Shown: positions 33,178 to 44,756, counted from the first letter of the stretch. The stretch: DNA of 64,000 bases from Diphasiastrum complanatum (GCA_029204225.1 CM055095.1:9640243-9704242); one strand, 5' to 3'. The notes: generated from the letters alone by a model not told the origin. Numbers and translations: made by a program.

Positions 33178-35585
33178 TCCGAAACGAATGAAGGTGGGGT
33201 TAGTGGTGTCGAGAGGGTTAGAAGCGGTGGAAAGGAAAAGAAAATGTTGGGAGCTAGTACCCCCAGAGCCCGATGGATTGGTTGGTGTTTGAGCTCCTTG
33301 CCCCAAGGGTTAGCTTTGAAATGCGGAGCCTTAAGTTGCAGGAGGAGGCTGTTGAAATCCTGCGCCATCTCCACCATCAGGTCCATCAAAGTGGTGCCCC
33401 GAGAATCATGAAATTGGGCGTGCTCTGCATGAACCGACGGTGTCGACTGGGCAGCAGCCTTTAAGCATTCTTCCAAGGTGGCTATGTGCTGGTTTAGGGC
33501 CTCAACAAAAGCAATGTATGATTGTTGTAATTTTGCGTGTTGTTCCGTCATGGCTTTCAGCTTTTGGGCCAGCGTTTGATAGGCCACCACTGGAATGGCA
33601 GTTCCCTCAGGAATAGCTGGTGGTGCGAAGTCGTTGAAGTCGACCATTTCCAACTGTTCCTTCATAGCGGAACGTGCTGCTTGTGAATCTGCTACAGCCT
33701 CATCCTTCTCGGCTTTGAGGGTATCGATGGTTTGTTGTATGTTGGATACCTTCAGTTGGAGCTGGTTGTGGAGATGGATCAACATCTGCTGCTATTGTTG
33801 ATTGTAATTCGTGAGGTTTTGAATTTGTAGCTGTTGTTGTTTGGTTTCCTCCTCCAGCCTTGCTTTTTCTTTCTGAAGGCTCGCCATAGCACCATCGTCG
33901 AATTGCCGCATAGTGTGTTGTCCCCTTAGGGTGCTGAATATATTGTATTGGAGCTCATTCACCAACCATACCGCTTTTTGGGCTGTAAGAGGTAGCTGTT
34001 CCCAAGGACCAATGTCAGGTAGGTTTCGTGTGTAGTTAGGATACGGCATGAGACTAAATGGTAGAAAATCAGGAGCAGGGCTATACGGAGGTGTAGGAAA
34101 GGCAGGGAGGGGTGGGGAGGCTTGGCGTTGGGTTTGTGCCCGAGTCAAGACCCAAGCAGGATGAGTTTCAACTGGTAAAGTTTTTACTTGCACTGAGCAG
34201 ACTGGAGCAGCAGGTTTGGATCGGGATGGGCAGTCCTTTACGTGATGTTCAATACCACAATTTTCACAAGCTGGAGGAAAACGGAGTTTATCTGGGCAGC
34301 GAATACTAAGATGTTTACCTGCACAGATAAAGCATCCTCGTATTGCGGGTAGTTGGTGTGCGGCAAAGACAGCTTGGTTTGGATTATAAGCTTGGGCATT
34401 GGGATCCAGTGGTTGAGCATTAGAATCATAGATATAATAAACAACTGTTTCAGTAGAGTACTGCGGTTGAGTATTGTCTTCCACATAGTAGGTGGCCGGA
34501 TCGATGGTATTCGGATCAAGATAATGGACAACATTTTGTGGGGCAGGTTGGTTAACAACAAACTGTTGACGTGGGGATGGATATTGATTTGGTGTAGGTG
34601 GTCATGGTTGGTAAACCCCTGGTTGTGGCACAGGTTGTTCTGGCGAGTAAGGGCGGTAAGCTCAATAAACGGTGGGTCTGGTGATTGCTGGGAAATGATT
34701 TTGCAATTGAGGGCATTCATTAGTAGTTTGATGTTGTGAGCATATTGGACACCAGACATTTTCTCTTGCTGGAAAGGATTTCTCAGCAATTTGTTTCATG
34801 GCGGTTTGGAAATCGGTAGTGAGTTTATCCATATGTGATTGTTGAGCTTTTTGCCAGGTTTTCATTTGATGTAAAATTTCAAAAGAGAGAGCAATATTAT
34901 CAGACTTAGGACGATCCGGATTCTTAGATTTCTTTTCACGATGGTCAAAGTCATCATCGGAACCTTCGTCTTCTTCACGGATAGCATTGGTCATCACATC
35001 TTTAAGTTGATAATAAAGGTCAACTGGTTTAAATTTACGGCGGATGTTTTTAGGCAATCCAACTAAAAATAGTTTTATGGCCATGCGTTCAGTGATATTT
35101 TCGTCAACACATTCTACTTTGAGACGTTTAAAACGCTCAATGTAGTTTCGAATAGACTCTTTGCGATGCATCTTTATATGAGTAATTTGAATGAACGGGC
35201 TCTAAGTCAGTTTAGATGGTTTGAAACGCTTGATGAGAGCGTCCTTGAGAGTGGTCCAAGAAGCAAGATCAGGAGTTTCGAGATTCAAGTACCACTCCTT
35301 GGCGGTGCCATAGAGTACCATGGGAAATAGGTGAAGCTTTTCAGTTTCAGAGGTATCTCCATAAAAACGGCATGCATTATCAAAGTCTTGGAGAAATTGG
35401 ACTGGGTCAGATTCGCCATCGTACTTTGGTGCATCGATACGTGGAATTCTTTGTTCCATTCGTGGAGGAGTCGAGTTAGAAGATTCAGCACAGTCACGAG
35501 ACATGATGCAGAATACAGAGTGGCAGGGCGGAACTGTACTTGACAAAAAGGACAGTTTGCTTGCAGAATGGATAGTGTAGGACAA
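33141..35585 (-). pseudogene. Long gypsy gag frame with zinc knuckles and coiled coil
   Basis: One continuous frame of about 815 codons, interrupted only by stops at 35202-35204 (TAG), 34662-34664 (TGA), 34602-34604 (TGA) and 33792-33794 (TAG). Order: capsid domain (PKYDGESDPVQFLQDFDNAC; YLNLETPDLASWTTLKDALI; IRNYIERFKRLKVEC; acidic EEDEGSDDDF); a CxxC..H..C-like motif NVWCPICSQHQTTNECPQL near 34700-34760; a Pro/Gln/Tyr-rich linker; two CCHC knuckles at about 34225-34345 (CFICAGKHLSIRC and CENCGIEHHVKDC); a proline-rich stretch; then a heptad-rich coiled coil around 33640-33900 (KEKARLEEETKQQQLQIQNL and following). The last residues, from about 33177, are read from LTR sequence. The C-terminal coiled-coil extension is unusual for gypsy Gag. 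Confidence 0.85.
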
Positions 35586-36339
35586 AAACTGGTCTTTTTG
35601 ATTGTTATAGAATCAACGAACAGGTTGAGAAATCGTGGAGAGGCAAATAAATCTATCTGTAATACTCGCGAATTCTGAACAAGTATTCTGAATGTCAGAA
35701 TAGTGATTTTTTTAAATTTTTAAAAAAAAATTGGCGATTCAGAATTCACGGATAGTACAGGGAATTCGTGCTCTGTGAGAGCGAATTCTTAGGCTTGATG
35801 ACGAATTCTAACAGAGAGGTTTGATTGGCAGATAGGGAATATAGAGAAAGATGTGATGTTCTGTCAGTAAACGGGTAAAATCTATGAGATGGAATTCGCG
35901 GAGCTGCTAAAGGACTGATCTTAATGAGATCTAGTCTCAGTGAAGTCGGCGAATTCTACGACAAAGATTTGGATGAGAAATAAGGGATTTTGACAATATA
36001 ACAGGCTGTTTTCTCAAAATCTGACTGTGGTCAGAATTCGTGGAGGTGATAAAATGAAAGATCAGGGTCTATTAGGGCTGCAGACAGACTAGCGAATATA
36101 CCTGTTTGGTTGTGAAAAAGGTCACTTGGGTCACTTCTTTTGAAGAAAATGCCCAAGTTGACTCTTTTGTTGCTTCCCCCCGGTTTGAGAAGTTGCTCCG
36201 CGGCTCGTGTAGGACCTGGAGAGACGACGCATGCTATTTGTTGGTAGATAGAGAAAAGCACACAAGCAAACATACAACACAGAAGCAAGAAATAAAAGAA
36301 AGAAGGGAGAAGAAGCTGGGTAGAAAAATACTTAAAAAG

Positions 36340-36354
36340 CGGCAATGGTGCCAA
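36340..36354 (-). other. Primer-binding site, Asp-tRNA-like
   Basis: Minus strand TTGGCACCATTGCCG, resembling the TTGGCGCCGTTGCCG site used by Athila/Tat-type gypsy elements; it follows the LTR end CCAACA at 36355-36360. Confidence 0.75.
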
Positions 36355-36707
36355 TGTTGGATGTATTTCTAGTAAGTGCGATGGCTAGATCTACTTACGA
36401 GTGTAGTATAGGGATGTAGAGATTCGTCCACTTTTTAAGTTTCTACAAAAGCTTCAACAAAAATATGAAGGAATGAGAGCACTAAGGCTTACCCAACTAG
36501 TGCCTAAAACGGAAATAAACTAATTAGTAACAACAATGAAAATCCTTGCTAAGGCTTACCCAACTAGCAAGGTGATTAGACTAATCCTAGATTAACACCC
36601 GAAGGGTAATTTCATGAGATTGCGGCTAATACTAAACAAATAAGCAATAATGAACATGCCACAATAAAACCGATGAAAAGGAGACAAGAGGAGGCCCGAG
36701 CACCTTC
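36355..36707 (-). repeat. Partial 5' LTR of the gag-only element
   Basis: Begins TGTTGG on the plus strand and is recognisably related to the 3' portion of the 45.6-kb LTR family (CCACTATACTAC / TACACTCGTA regions; GCTTACCCAACTAG near 36488 and 36561; GAGGAGGCCCGAGCACCTT at 36689). It is cut near 36707 by an opposite-strand gypsy fragment. Confidence 0.75.
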
Positions 36708-37563
36708 CGTCAGATATAATCGATTATGATGCTGATGATCTTCTCCCTGGTGCTGACGATGTAAATAAGAATGAGTTTTATTCAGGGAAAGATTGCTTGA
36801 AAATGGCTATGGAGGAAATGCGCTAAAAAGAAAATGATCTTCCTTCTGACGAGGAGTTCCTTAGATTTCAAAGTCAGCTTGTTCGGGAGTTTACTTGATT
36901 TCAACAAAGCTATGTGCAAAATAGGGCCTTACGAGAATTAAGCCTGCAACTTTTGCCATTAAGCTAGCTGATCAAACTACAGTTCGTCCGCGAGGAATGG
37001 TTGAAGACATACCAGTCAAAATTGCTGGAGTACAGTTTGTCATTAATTTTGTAGTAATGGACTTACCTGACGCACCAAATGTCTACCGAGTCCTATTGGG
37101 ACACCCATGGTTACGAGTTGCGCAAGTAATTCATAATCGGGGTACCGGAAAAATCACTTTTGAAAATCGTGAACGTGCAGTCAAAGTTGATCTGATCACT
37201 TGGACTATCAAACCAGCAGTCCAAAAAGAGGATGATGATTTATCAACAACGGATCATACCTACGACCAGTAAAAAATTGGGGAGTTTATTATGACTCTCA
37301 AACCGATACTGTCAACTTGAATCAAGCTCTTGCAACAATTGATTGTACAACGGGATATATGTGTCAACAAGATAATCAGTCCAACTTGAGCGAGATTTCA
37401 TTATTGGTGCTCGGCGAAGGTTCCCAAAATGGCATATTGATGATCATTCGCCTGACTCAAAAAATGGATTTTTTCTGGAAAAGAACCTTCGCCCAACTCA
37501 ATTTAGATATATCTGAAGTGGATGTACATTCTAGAGGCTCAACGAAGGTTTCTAATACTGAAT
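36708..37563 (+). mobile_element. Gypsy fragment: protease-RT linker region, plus strand
   Basis: Reads DYDADDLLPGADDVNKNEFY, KMAMEEM, then (with stops) KLADQTTVRPRGMVEDIPVK, a 91-codon frame 36997-37272 (FVVMDLPDAPNVYRVLLGHP, KITFENRERAVKVD), and 37317-37565 (ATIDCTTGYMCQQDNQSNL). This corresponds to the retropepsin C-terminal region and linker of the minus-strand gypsy element at 40674-41160, so it is a second, inverted fragment of the same family. No LTRs belong to it. Confidence 0.88.
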
Positions 37564-37789
37564 AGGCCACATATGACCGAAATAGTGATTTTATAAGTCA
37601 TTTTTTTATCAAAAATATTGTCCTTCTTTTTTCCATGCTGATGACTTTTCTGACATTTGCTCATCGCTCTTTTCTCATTCTTTCTTGTTTTTTTTTTTTT
37701 TTTTTGTCTTTTCCAAATAAAAACTTAACATTAAATATTGAAAACAAATAATTGAAAAACAAATAAAAATGAAAAATCAATTAGATCAT
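37564..37789. other. Junction sequence with poly-T run
   Basis: About 18 T bases at 37689-37706. Lies between the plus-strand protease fragment and the end of integrase on the minus strand. No gene; possibly untranslated end or LTR edge of the gypsy element. Confidence 0.5.
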
Positions 37790-37852
37790 GCTTGCTGAAC
37801 TGGCGGAGCAGGCTGCCAAAACTTGTGTAATCGGTTGTCATTCACCGGAGTA

Positions 37853-39100
37853 TCAAATTACTGTGCCATAGTTCAGGATTTCCTTTACTTTATATGGACC
37901 TTCACCGGTAAACTTCAATTTTCTCTTCATCAGCTTGGATTTGTACATTAGTGCAAGATCTCCTGCTTTCAGATCCTTTTTGTGCAATTGACGATCGTGC
38001 CATGCCTTGCGGCGGGCTTTCTCTGCTGCTAACGCATGAATTGCCATCAATCGTGTTTCACATAATTTGTGCAACGCTTCATGACGGAGTTGTAAAGACT
38101 TATTATCATTTAACCATTCTGTTGCCACTATGCGTAAAGATGAGATTAAAAATTCAATCGGCATGACAACATCTTGACTATAAACTAGTTGAAAGGGTGT
38201 TTGATTTGTACTATTTTTGTAAGCGGTTCTGAATGCCCATAACGCTGCATACAGTTTATGTTCCCAATCAGACCGACTCGCTTCAGCCGTCTTTGTCATA
38301 ATAGTGCAGAGAATCTTATTGGACGATTCAGCTTGGCCATTCCCTCTGGGATAGTAAGGAGTGCTACATCTGTGTATAACAAAATAATCTTCTAGTAAAC
38401 ACTTTATTGTTTGATTAACAAATTGTGTACCCCGGTCATTGACAATCTCGATCGGACATCCAAATATGATAATAACATTTTCATAGAGAAACTTGGCCGT
38501 AAATTTTGCATCAGCAAATTTGACAACTTTGGCTTCAACCCACTTGGTCATATAATCTGTTGCTACGATAATGTATCGGGCCTGAGATCCTTGTGCGGTA
38601 GGATGAATAGGACCAACATAATCCAGTCCCCATTTTTCAAACGGTGCTTGCGATAAAACCGGATGCAAGGGTGCATAGTTCTATCTAGTAGGTTGTCGTG
38701 CTTGCTGGCAAACATCACATGTCTGAATATAAGTTTATGTGTCCTTGTGAAGCGTAGGCCACCAACAACCTGATTGCAAAAGTTTGCGAACAATAATATC
38801 TATAGAGAAGTGTCCACTACCCATGCCATCATGTGAAAACATGATTAAATCTGGGATTTCATGCGGTAAAACACATCTACGTAGAATATTATCTGATCCA
38901 CGACGATATAATTGTCCTGCAATCAATTGATAAGGTTGAGTCTTATGAATCAATTGTCTCTTCTGTACTTTTGTGAAAGTGTCATTCAGTTGTCCTAGCA
39001 TCAGGTACTCAACAATATCCGTTGCCCACTCAAGTACTGCTTCGACATAGAACAATGCAACATCCGATAATTCATCATCCACTTCAGTATTAACTGGTGC
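37853..39100 (-). pseudogene. Gypsy integrase (element 1)
   Basis: Frame 38735-39082 holds the zinc-binding N-terminus (QLIHKTQPYQLIAGQLYRRG, GMGSGHFSIDIIVRKLLQSG); the Cys pair (TCDVCQQAR) lies just beyond in another frame near 38700. Frame 37853-38668 (271 codons) is the catalytic core: WGLDYVGPIHPTA (first Asp), IVNDRGTQFVNQ (second Asp), YYPRGNGQAESSNK (Glu), then an intact C-terminal region ending in FTGEGPYKVKEILNYG. All three DDE residues are present. The final codons continue after a frame change to about 37790. It is the best-preserved domain of the element, but separated from its zinc finger by frameshift. Confidence 0.92.
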
Positions 39101-40222
39101 AGATTCAATTTGCGAAACGTGATCGGCTAGATTATGTTGCTTCCCCTTTCAAACCACAATACAAAAGTCAAATTCAGTCAATAATAGTAATCATCTTTCA
39201 ATACGTCCAATATTGCACGTCTTGTTTACCAAGTAAAGTAACGACTGGTGTTCCGTAAATTCGACAGTAGTTCGCATGACCCATAAACACATAAACTCCA
39301 TGATTTTTTGTTGGCGGTGGCAATTCCACAATAACCTTGATTTTAAAATAATTTGGGGCAATACCATGTCTCATCACATGCCCAGGCACAACTCCGTGGG
39401 ACACCCTTATCTGACATTTTTCTGGATTTAGAGAAATTTGATATTTGTGACATCTTTCAAATACTTTCTCCAATCGATCCAGGTGGTTTGTATCTGTACT
39501 ATGGATTCTCCAGGTCATTCAAGTAAATTTCAAAGAATTTCTGTAAATAATCTTTAAAAGCAAATTGCATTACTCTTTGGAACGAACTTGGTGTATTACA
39601 GAGTCCAAACGACATTACTTTGTAAGCATAGGTGTCCCATTCTGTTGCAAAAGTTGTTTTGTGGCGATCGGCAGGTGCAATCTTAACTGGTTGTAACCAC
39701 TAAATCCATCCAAAAAAATATAAGCTTTTGCTCCAGCAAGGCGATCCAAAATGCTTTCAGTAAAAGGTAACAAAAAGTGATCCTTCCGCGTCACTTTGTT
39801 CAAAGCCTTGAGATTCACACAAATTCTCAAATTCTCATTCTTCTTAGGAACAATGACAATCGGTGAAACCCATTCGGTATGCTCAATCTCATAAATGAAA
39901 TCATCGTCAAGCAGTCTTTGAAGTTCTTTCTTTATCAGATCCACAACATTAGGATTACAGCGATAGAACTTGTGACCTTTGGAACTACATCAGGTACTAA
40001 AGGTATGGTATGTTCAATAACTGATGTCGGAATACCTTTTAGATCTTGATAAGTCCATGCAAAGCAATCTTGATACTTAATAAATAACATTCGAAGTGCT
40101 TCATACTGTTTAGGATTAAGTTGTGATCCAACTTGGACAATCTTTTCTGGTTCTCCTGATTCGGCAAGATTCATTGGTTGTGTCCTAGCTGGGCCATTGT
40201 AAACATCCTTCGAGTCTGGCAC
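39090..40222 (-). pseudogene. Gypsy reverse transcriptase with RNase H stub (element 1)
   Basis: 40222-39935 carries the RT approach (NPKQYEALRMLFIKYQDCFA; GIPTSVIEHTIPLVP). 39944-39615 carries RT blocks: WVSPIVIVPKKNENLRICVN and AYIFLDGFSGYNQLRLHLP with the first catalytic Asp. The YxDD box at 39514-39525 reads YLND, so the third catalytic Asp is replaced. 39518-39198 covers the thumb side (FERCHKYQISLNPEKCQI, VPGHVMRHGIAP). Only the end of RNase H (GKQHNLADHVSQIES) survives at 39090-39170, directly joined to RT text. Confidence 0.9.
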
Positions 40223-40673
40223 GTGGTCTTCGGGTTCACGATGTGCTTTAGATAATATGATAACCTTAGCCTTCTTAGCAGGAATTGATCATGGAGGTGA
40301 TGACTTTCGAGACAATGATGTCTTGCTAGAATTCTGACTGGTAGAATCATCTGTGACTTTCCCTTTGTCTTTATCTAGTAAGGGTGGCACATTCTCTGAA
40401 TCAATCCTTTGAGGAGGATTTTCCCATTACAGGACCGTATTATAATGTTGCTTGGCTTGTTTCATCGTTATTGACCCTGTGATCATGTCTTCCTTCAATA
40501 TAACTGCTTTGGGCGGTTTTATTACGCACTCCAAATCTGGTTGGATCCATATGATTTAGAATCTGCTCATCAGTAAGTTCTGCATTGTCATCATAAGTCA
40601 AGGCATGACTCACAAGAATAAGGTCATCTTCAATCAGATCTAAATATAGGTTCCGTTGATATCCAAGCTACAT

Positions 40674-41470
40674 TCAATAGAAAAGTGAATCCAAGGTTCG
40701 ATCCAATAATGAAATCTCATTCAAATCTGACTGATTATCTTGTTGACACATATATCTTGCTATACAATCAATCGTTGCAAGAGCTTCATTCCAGTTGACA
40801 GTATCCATTTGAGAATCGTGGTGAACTCCCAAATTTTTCTCTGGTCGGTCACAAGTATGATCCGTTGTTGAGGAATCATCATCCTCTTTTTGAACCACTA
40901 GTTTGATAGTCCAAGTTGCAGGATCAACTTTGACTGCACGTTTACGATTTTCAAAAGTGATTTTTTCGGTACCCCATTTATGAATTACTTGCGCAACTCA
41001 TAACCATGGACATCCCAATAGGACTCGGTAGACATTTGGTGCTTCTGGTAAGTCCATTACTACGAAAGTAATGACGAACTGTACTCCCGCAATTCTGACA
41101 GGTATATCTTCAACCATTCATTGCGGACGAACTGTAGTTTGATCAACTAGCTTAAGGGCAAAAGTCGCAGGCTTGATCTTTGTAAGGTCCCATTTTGCAC
41201 ATAGCTTTGTAAAAATCAGGTTAACTCCTGAACCGCCATCTATCACAGTTGCTTCCTTAGGAAATTGTCTATGTTGTATCGGCAGGGTGATATGTTTTTG
41301 TTCACTTTTTCAAGCTGCTCCGACATGGAGTACTTCATTACATTTTTCAAATCTAACACAAAAAAGTGGCTCTTGATGGTCTTCTAGTTCTGCTTGAGCT
41401 AACTTTTGCACACTGACTTCCTTTGCTTTTGGCACCAACTTCAGGAACTCTCCCAATGAAATATTGATCT
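40674..41470 (-). pseudogene. Gypsy retropepsin region (element 1)
   Basis: Reads SSKINISLGEFLKLVPKAKE, a stop (TGA, probably once CGA), then ATVIDGGSGVNLIFTKL with D-G-G at the active site where most copies have D-S/T-G, then LVDQTTVRP, VEDIPVRIAGVQFVITFV and NVYRVLLGCPW, followed by the acidic linker 40674-40898. Further stops interrupt it. Homologous and inverted to 36708-37563. Confidence 0.85.
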
Positions 41471-41495
41471 TACTAGACAAAATATTCATGAGTAG

Positions 41496-42210
41496 TTATG
41501 TTTGCGACGATTCCGATTCAGTCATCTTGAAGGGTTCTTCATGATGATGCAACTGATCATTCATATATGTACGTGTATTTCTTGGAGGCTGCAATGGTGA
41601 AGAATGAACTTCGGCTATTGCTTTAGCAGCTTCAAGTTCCTCTTCTTTTTGCAGATGTTTAATCCACTGCCTCATATCCTGATATCTTTTTTTTTCTACA
41701 TGAAGATTTGGATAGACTCCAGATGTTGTTGGTATATCAGTTAACGGTATAGAATCAAAAGGTACTAGATCCCCTACTAGTTCTTTCTGTTTTTGTGCTC
41801 TGGTGACCACCATCAAGGGTGCACTTGGTTTATTTTGTGCTACTGGTCTTTGCTTGATTGTTATCAAATTTCCAAGAGTTGTAGCTAGTGGTGGCTTCGA
41901 TCTTGCTGGACAGCCTTTATAGCAATGCCCATAACCACAGTCACGACTGAATGGTACAAATTTGTCTTTATTTGGACATTCTACAACTCTGTGATTTTCT
42001 CCACATACAAAGCATCCAAGTGGTGCTCTGGTCCAGTTTCTAGATGCTTGTTGTTGCGCGACAACATACATAGCATATTGTTCTGAAGATCCACCTTCTT
42101 GATCATGACTACAGTTCCATTGCTCGGTTCTTCTATATGGTTTTGGTTTATTTCAAATTGGCAAGAGGAGCGGAGTGCTTTTGTGAGACATGTAAGGCTA
42201 AACATTCCGG
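41496..42210 (-). pseudogene. Gypsy gag C-terminal part with zinc knuckles (element 1)
   Basis: 191-codon frame 41496-42071: CCHC knuckle CFVCGENHRVVECPN, then a second, altered one (DCGYGHCYKGCPARSKPP, first Cys missing), then a basic linker and an alpha-helical Lys/Glu stretch (RYQDMRQWIKHLQKEEELEA). This corresponds to the downstream part of the 1545-1898 remnant. Confidence 0.85.
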
Positions 42211-42375
42211 GTATCCAAGAGCAGATTGTCGAGATCTAGTTGCTGGATTTCCTCCATACTGTAGTTTTCGATATCCCGTTTGGGCATATCGTTGCTGAAT
42301 TATCCGAGGATTAAAATTGCAAAAAGCAGTCTAATGATTAGGTGAATTACACAAATGACATACACTGATTTCCAC

Positions 42376-43213
42376 TCATTTTTTCAATTGAGGACACTCA
42401 TTCATTGTGTGATTTCCTGTACAAATAGAACACCAGACATTTTTCCTGGTAGGAAAAGTCTTCGCAAACTTTTCAGGTTCCTTGTTCACTTTTCCATGGA
42501 AATCTTCCAATGCTTTGATCTTCTCATCTGGTTCTCCCGAGTTTCTTGAACTCATTGAGCATCCCTTCTGTAGTAGCGTTGACATTTGTTGATGCAATAG
42601 TGGTGGATGTTGTAGTGGTCTATCCTACTGTATAAGGCAACATACTGATATTCGACTCATCATCTGAATCTTCATCCTCCTCCCAAATTGCATCATCTAT
42701 AGCATTTTGCAAAAGTGCATACTCATTATGGCATGTCAACTCACGTCTGATCCTTTTAGGTAAACCTGACAAAAACCACATAATCATGGCATTTTCGTGA
42801 ATCAACTCAGAATGACACTCAGATCTGAGGCGTTTCACCCGTTCAATGTAATCTCGAACCATTTCCCGCTTTCCCATTTTAATTTTACTTAAAAGTAGGA
42901 GAGGGTTGTCCATAAACTTTCGAGGTTTGAACCGTGTGATAAGGGCTCTTTTAACAATCCCCCAATCTGCATGCTCAATTTCATCTCGATTATAGTACCA
43001 ATTTTGCGATGCGCGTGTTAAGGCCATAAGAAAAAGTTTCAGTTTATCTTGGGGAAAAATTTCGCCATAGACTTCACAAGATTCAACATAGATCTGAAGA
43101 AATCTAATTGGATCAGTTAATCCATTATATTTTGGTAGATCCAAACGGGGTGCTCTTCTCACAACGATTGGATTGACTTTCTGACGAGCAACTCCAAGAG
43201 CAGCCATCTTCAC
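42376..43213 (-). pseudogene. Gypsy gag capsid domain (element 1)
   Basis: Start Met at 43213. The 197-codon frame to 42620 carries the capsid domain: RRAPRLDLPKYNGLTDPIRF, YYNRDEIEHADWGIVKRALI, REMVRDYIERVKRLRSEC, FLSGLPKRIRRELTCHNEYA. It ends at a TAG where the plus-strand copy (1028-1030) has CAG (TAG at PYTVG-stop versus PYIAGQ). After a frame change 42376-42597 contains VWCSICTGNHTMNECPQLKK. This copy is less damaged than that at 424-1300. Confidence 0.9.
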
Positions 43214-43499
43214 ATATTCAAATCAAGCATACAATGAGATTGGATCTAGATTTTTCAATCAAAACTATCTTAGATCAGATCTACTAGATCTATTCCACTT
43301 TTCAATAATCAGATTTCTATATCATGAAAAATATTTCAAAATTCAATCAATCGATACTTCTCAAAAAATGAAAAATTACAATGTCGAGTCGTCGAGTTGG
43401 GGACGGTTGGTGGGTTGGAGTTGAGTGAACTTGAGTATGCTTCATCGACTAGTAGATGTTAAAGATGGTTAGTCAGGATGAGTTGAATTTTTTCGAGAA
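43214..43499. other. Leader of gypsy element 1, no gene
   Basis: Immediately upstream of gag; 43220-43265 matches the leader of the 424-1900 copy. A GTCGAGTCGTCGAG word at 43384 is a small repeat. No primer-binding site identified. Confidence 0.45.
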
Positions 43500-43516
43500 A
43501 AAATAATGGGTCAGAA

Positions 43517-43650
43517 AATATTCGGGACCGTCGCGACATGTTCTAGAGAGAGAAGAGATGTTATGATGGGTCTCCACCCGCCACGGCAGGTGGAGACCCA
43601 TCATAACATCTCTTCTCTCTTTGGAACATGTCGCGACGGTCCCAAATATT
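43517..43650. repeat. Near-perfect 62-bp inverted repeat (hairpin)
   Basis: Arms 43517-43578 and 43589-43650 are reverse complements with about three mismatches in 62 positions, separated by a 10-base loop (CGCCACGGCA). The arms contain the array motifs GGGACCGTCGCGACATGTT and GATGGGTCTCCACC. Other units of the array carry only the short inner palindrome, so this longer foldback is specific to this copy. Confidence 0.95.
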
Positions 43651-44446
43651 CTCTAACTTTCGAGGTAGCGAAGGTCCCAAAATTTTTGATGGGTCTGCCG
43701 CGGCGGGTGGAGACCCATTAGAGGTAGCTAAATCAATACGTCCTCTCTCTCTCTCTCTCATCTCCTTTCTCTCTCTAGAACCATAAATTTATTCTTCATA
43801 AGTGTCTTACAACCATAAATATTTATTCTACATAGCATAAATATTATTTGACATGTTAAGAATTGAGTTATGTCAGCTTACACCGAACATTTGGTGGCAT
43901 AGCTTCAGCAGTGCAGATCTTAAGTGTGATGAAATCGACTTTTTTGATTTATACTACCGTAGAGTCTTGGCAGATATTTGCTTGTGCCTAAATCCTGAAA
44001 TGCTACTTTGTTCGTATATCCAGAAACGATTATAAACCCTATTTTTCAAAAGGCTTGACACAGAATTTCGAAGTTCATAGCTAGTCTTTGCACACTCTAG
44101 CTTCATCTCCCAGTTCATAAAGACATACATTACATTGCATTTAAAAAATACAGAGATTTCGTTTCACAAAACCAGATGTGTGTTGTACAAAAAAACATAC
44201 TATATATTAATTTAAGAGATGTATCAAAAGACGCTATTTCTCAAAAGGCTTGACACAGAATCTTCAAGTTCATAGCTGGTCTTTGCACACTCTTCATATC
44301 CCAGTTCATAAACACATACATTACATTGCATTTAAAAAATACAGAGATTGCGTTTCACAAAACCAAACGCGTGTTATACAGAAAAAACATACTATATAAT
44401 AATTTAAAAGATGTATCAAAAAAATATTACGTAGCTAAATCGACCC

Positions 44447-44449
<3 letters not shown>

Positions 44450-44519
<70 letters not shown>
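44450..44519. repeat. (CT)n microsatellite in array
   Basis: About 35 CT units following CGACCCGTC. Confidence 0.95.
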
Positions 44520-44521
<2 letters not shown>

Positions 44522-44639
44522 AACATTCAGTCCCCAATGTTCCCTAACTTTCGAGGTTTTGGAGACCTAACAAAAAAAAAATTGATGGGTCCCCACTTGC
44601 TGTGGTGGGTGGAGACCCATCAGAGGCTAAATTTATCGC

Positions 44640-44756
<117 letters not shown>

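Larger units (their letters stand above)
33053..36707 (-). mobile_element. Gag-only gypsy element (TR-GAG-like)
   Basis: Read leftwards: 5' LTR part from 36355 rightwards to about 36707 (then cut by another gypsy fragment); primer-binding site at 36340-36354; a leader; one long gag frame 35585-33141; and directly after it a 3' LTR remnant at 33053-33177 matching the 36355 end (TGTTGGA.GTATTTCTAG). No protease, RT, RNase H or integrase is present. Non-autonomous LTR elements with gag alone are known in plants as TR-GAG; this one is similar in plan, though deletion of pol from a full element is equally possible because the gag tail fuses into the truncated LTR. The LTR end and leader are related to those of the 45.6-48.3 kb element. 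Confidence 0.75.
37790..43213 (-). mobile_element. Gypsy element 1: gag-protease-RT-integrase
   Basis: The most complete pol in the window, read leftwards: gag from the Met at 43213 to about 42376, zinc knuckles about 41880-42010, retropepsin about 41020-41300, RT about 39300-40220, a stub of RNase H near 39090-39180, integrase 37853-39082. The order protease-RT-RH-integrase is that of Ty3/gypsy. Most of RNase H is deleted; many stops and frame shifts exist. I could not define LTRs. The gag is of the same family as the plus-strand remnant at 424-1900, and the protease as that at 36708-37563. Confidence 0.9.

Noticed and set aside
40690..40720. tRNA B-box-like AGGTTCGATCC
   Set aside because: No A box or cloverleaf around it; it lies inside gypsy coding sequence.
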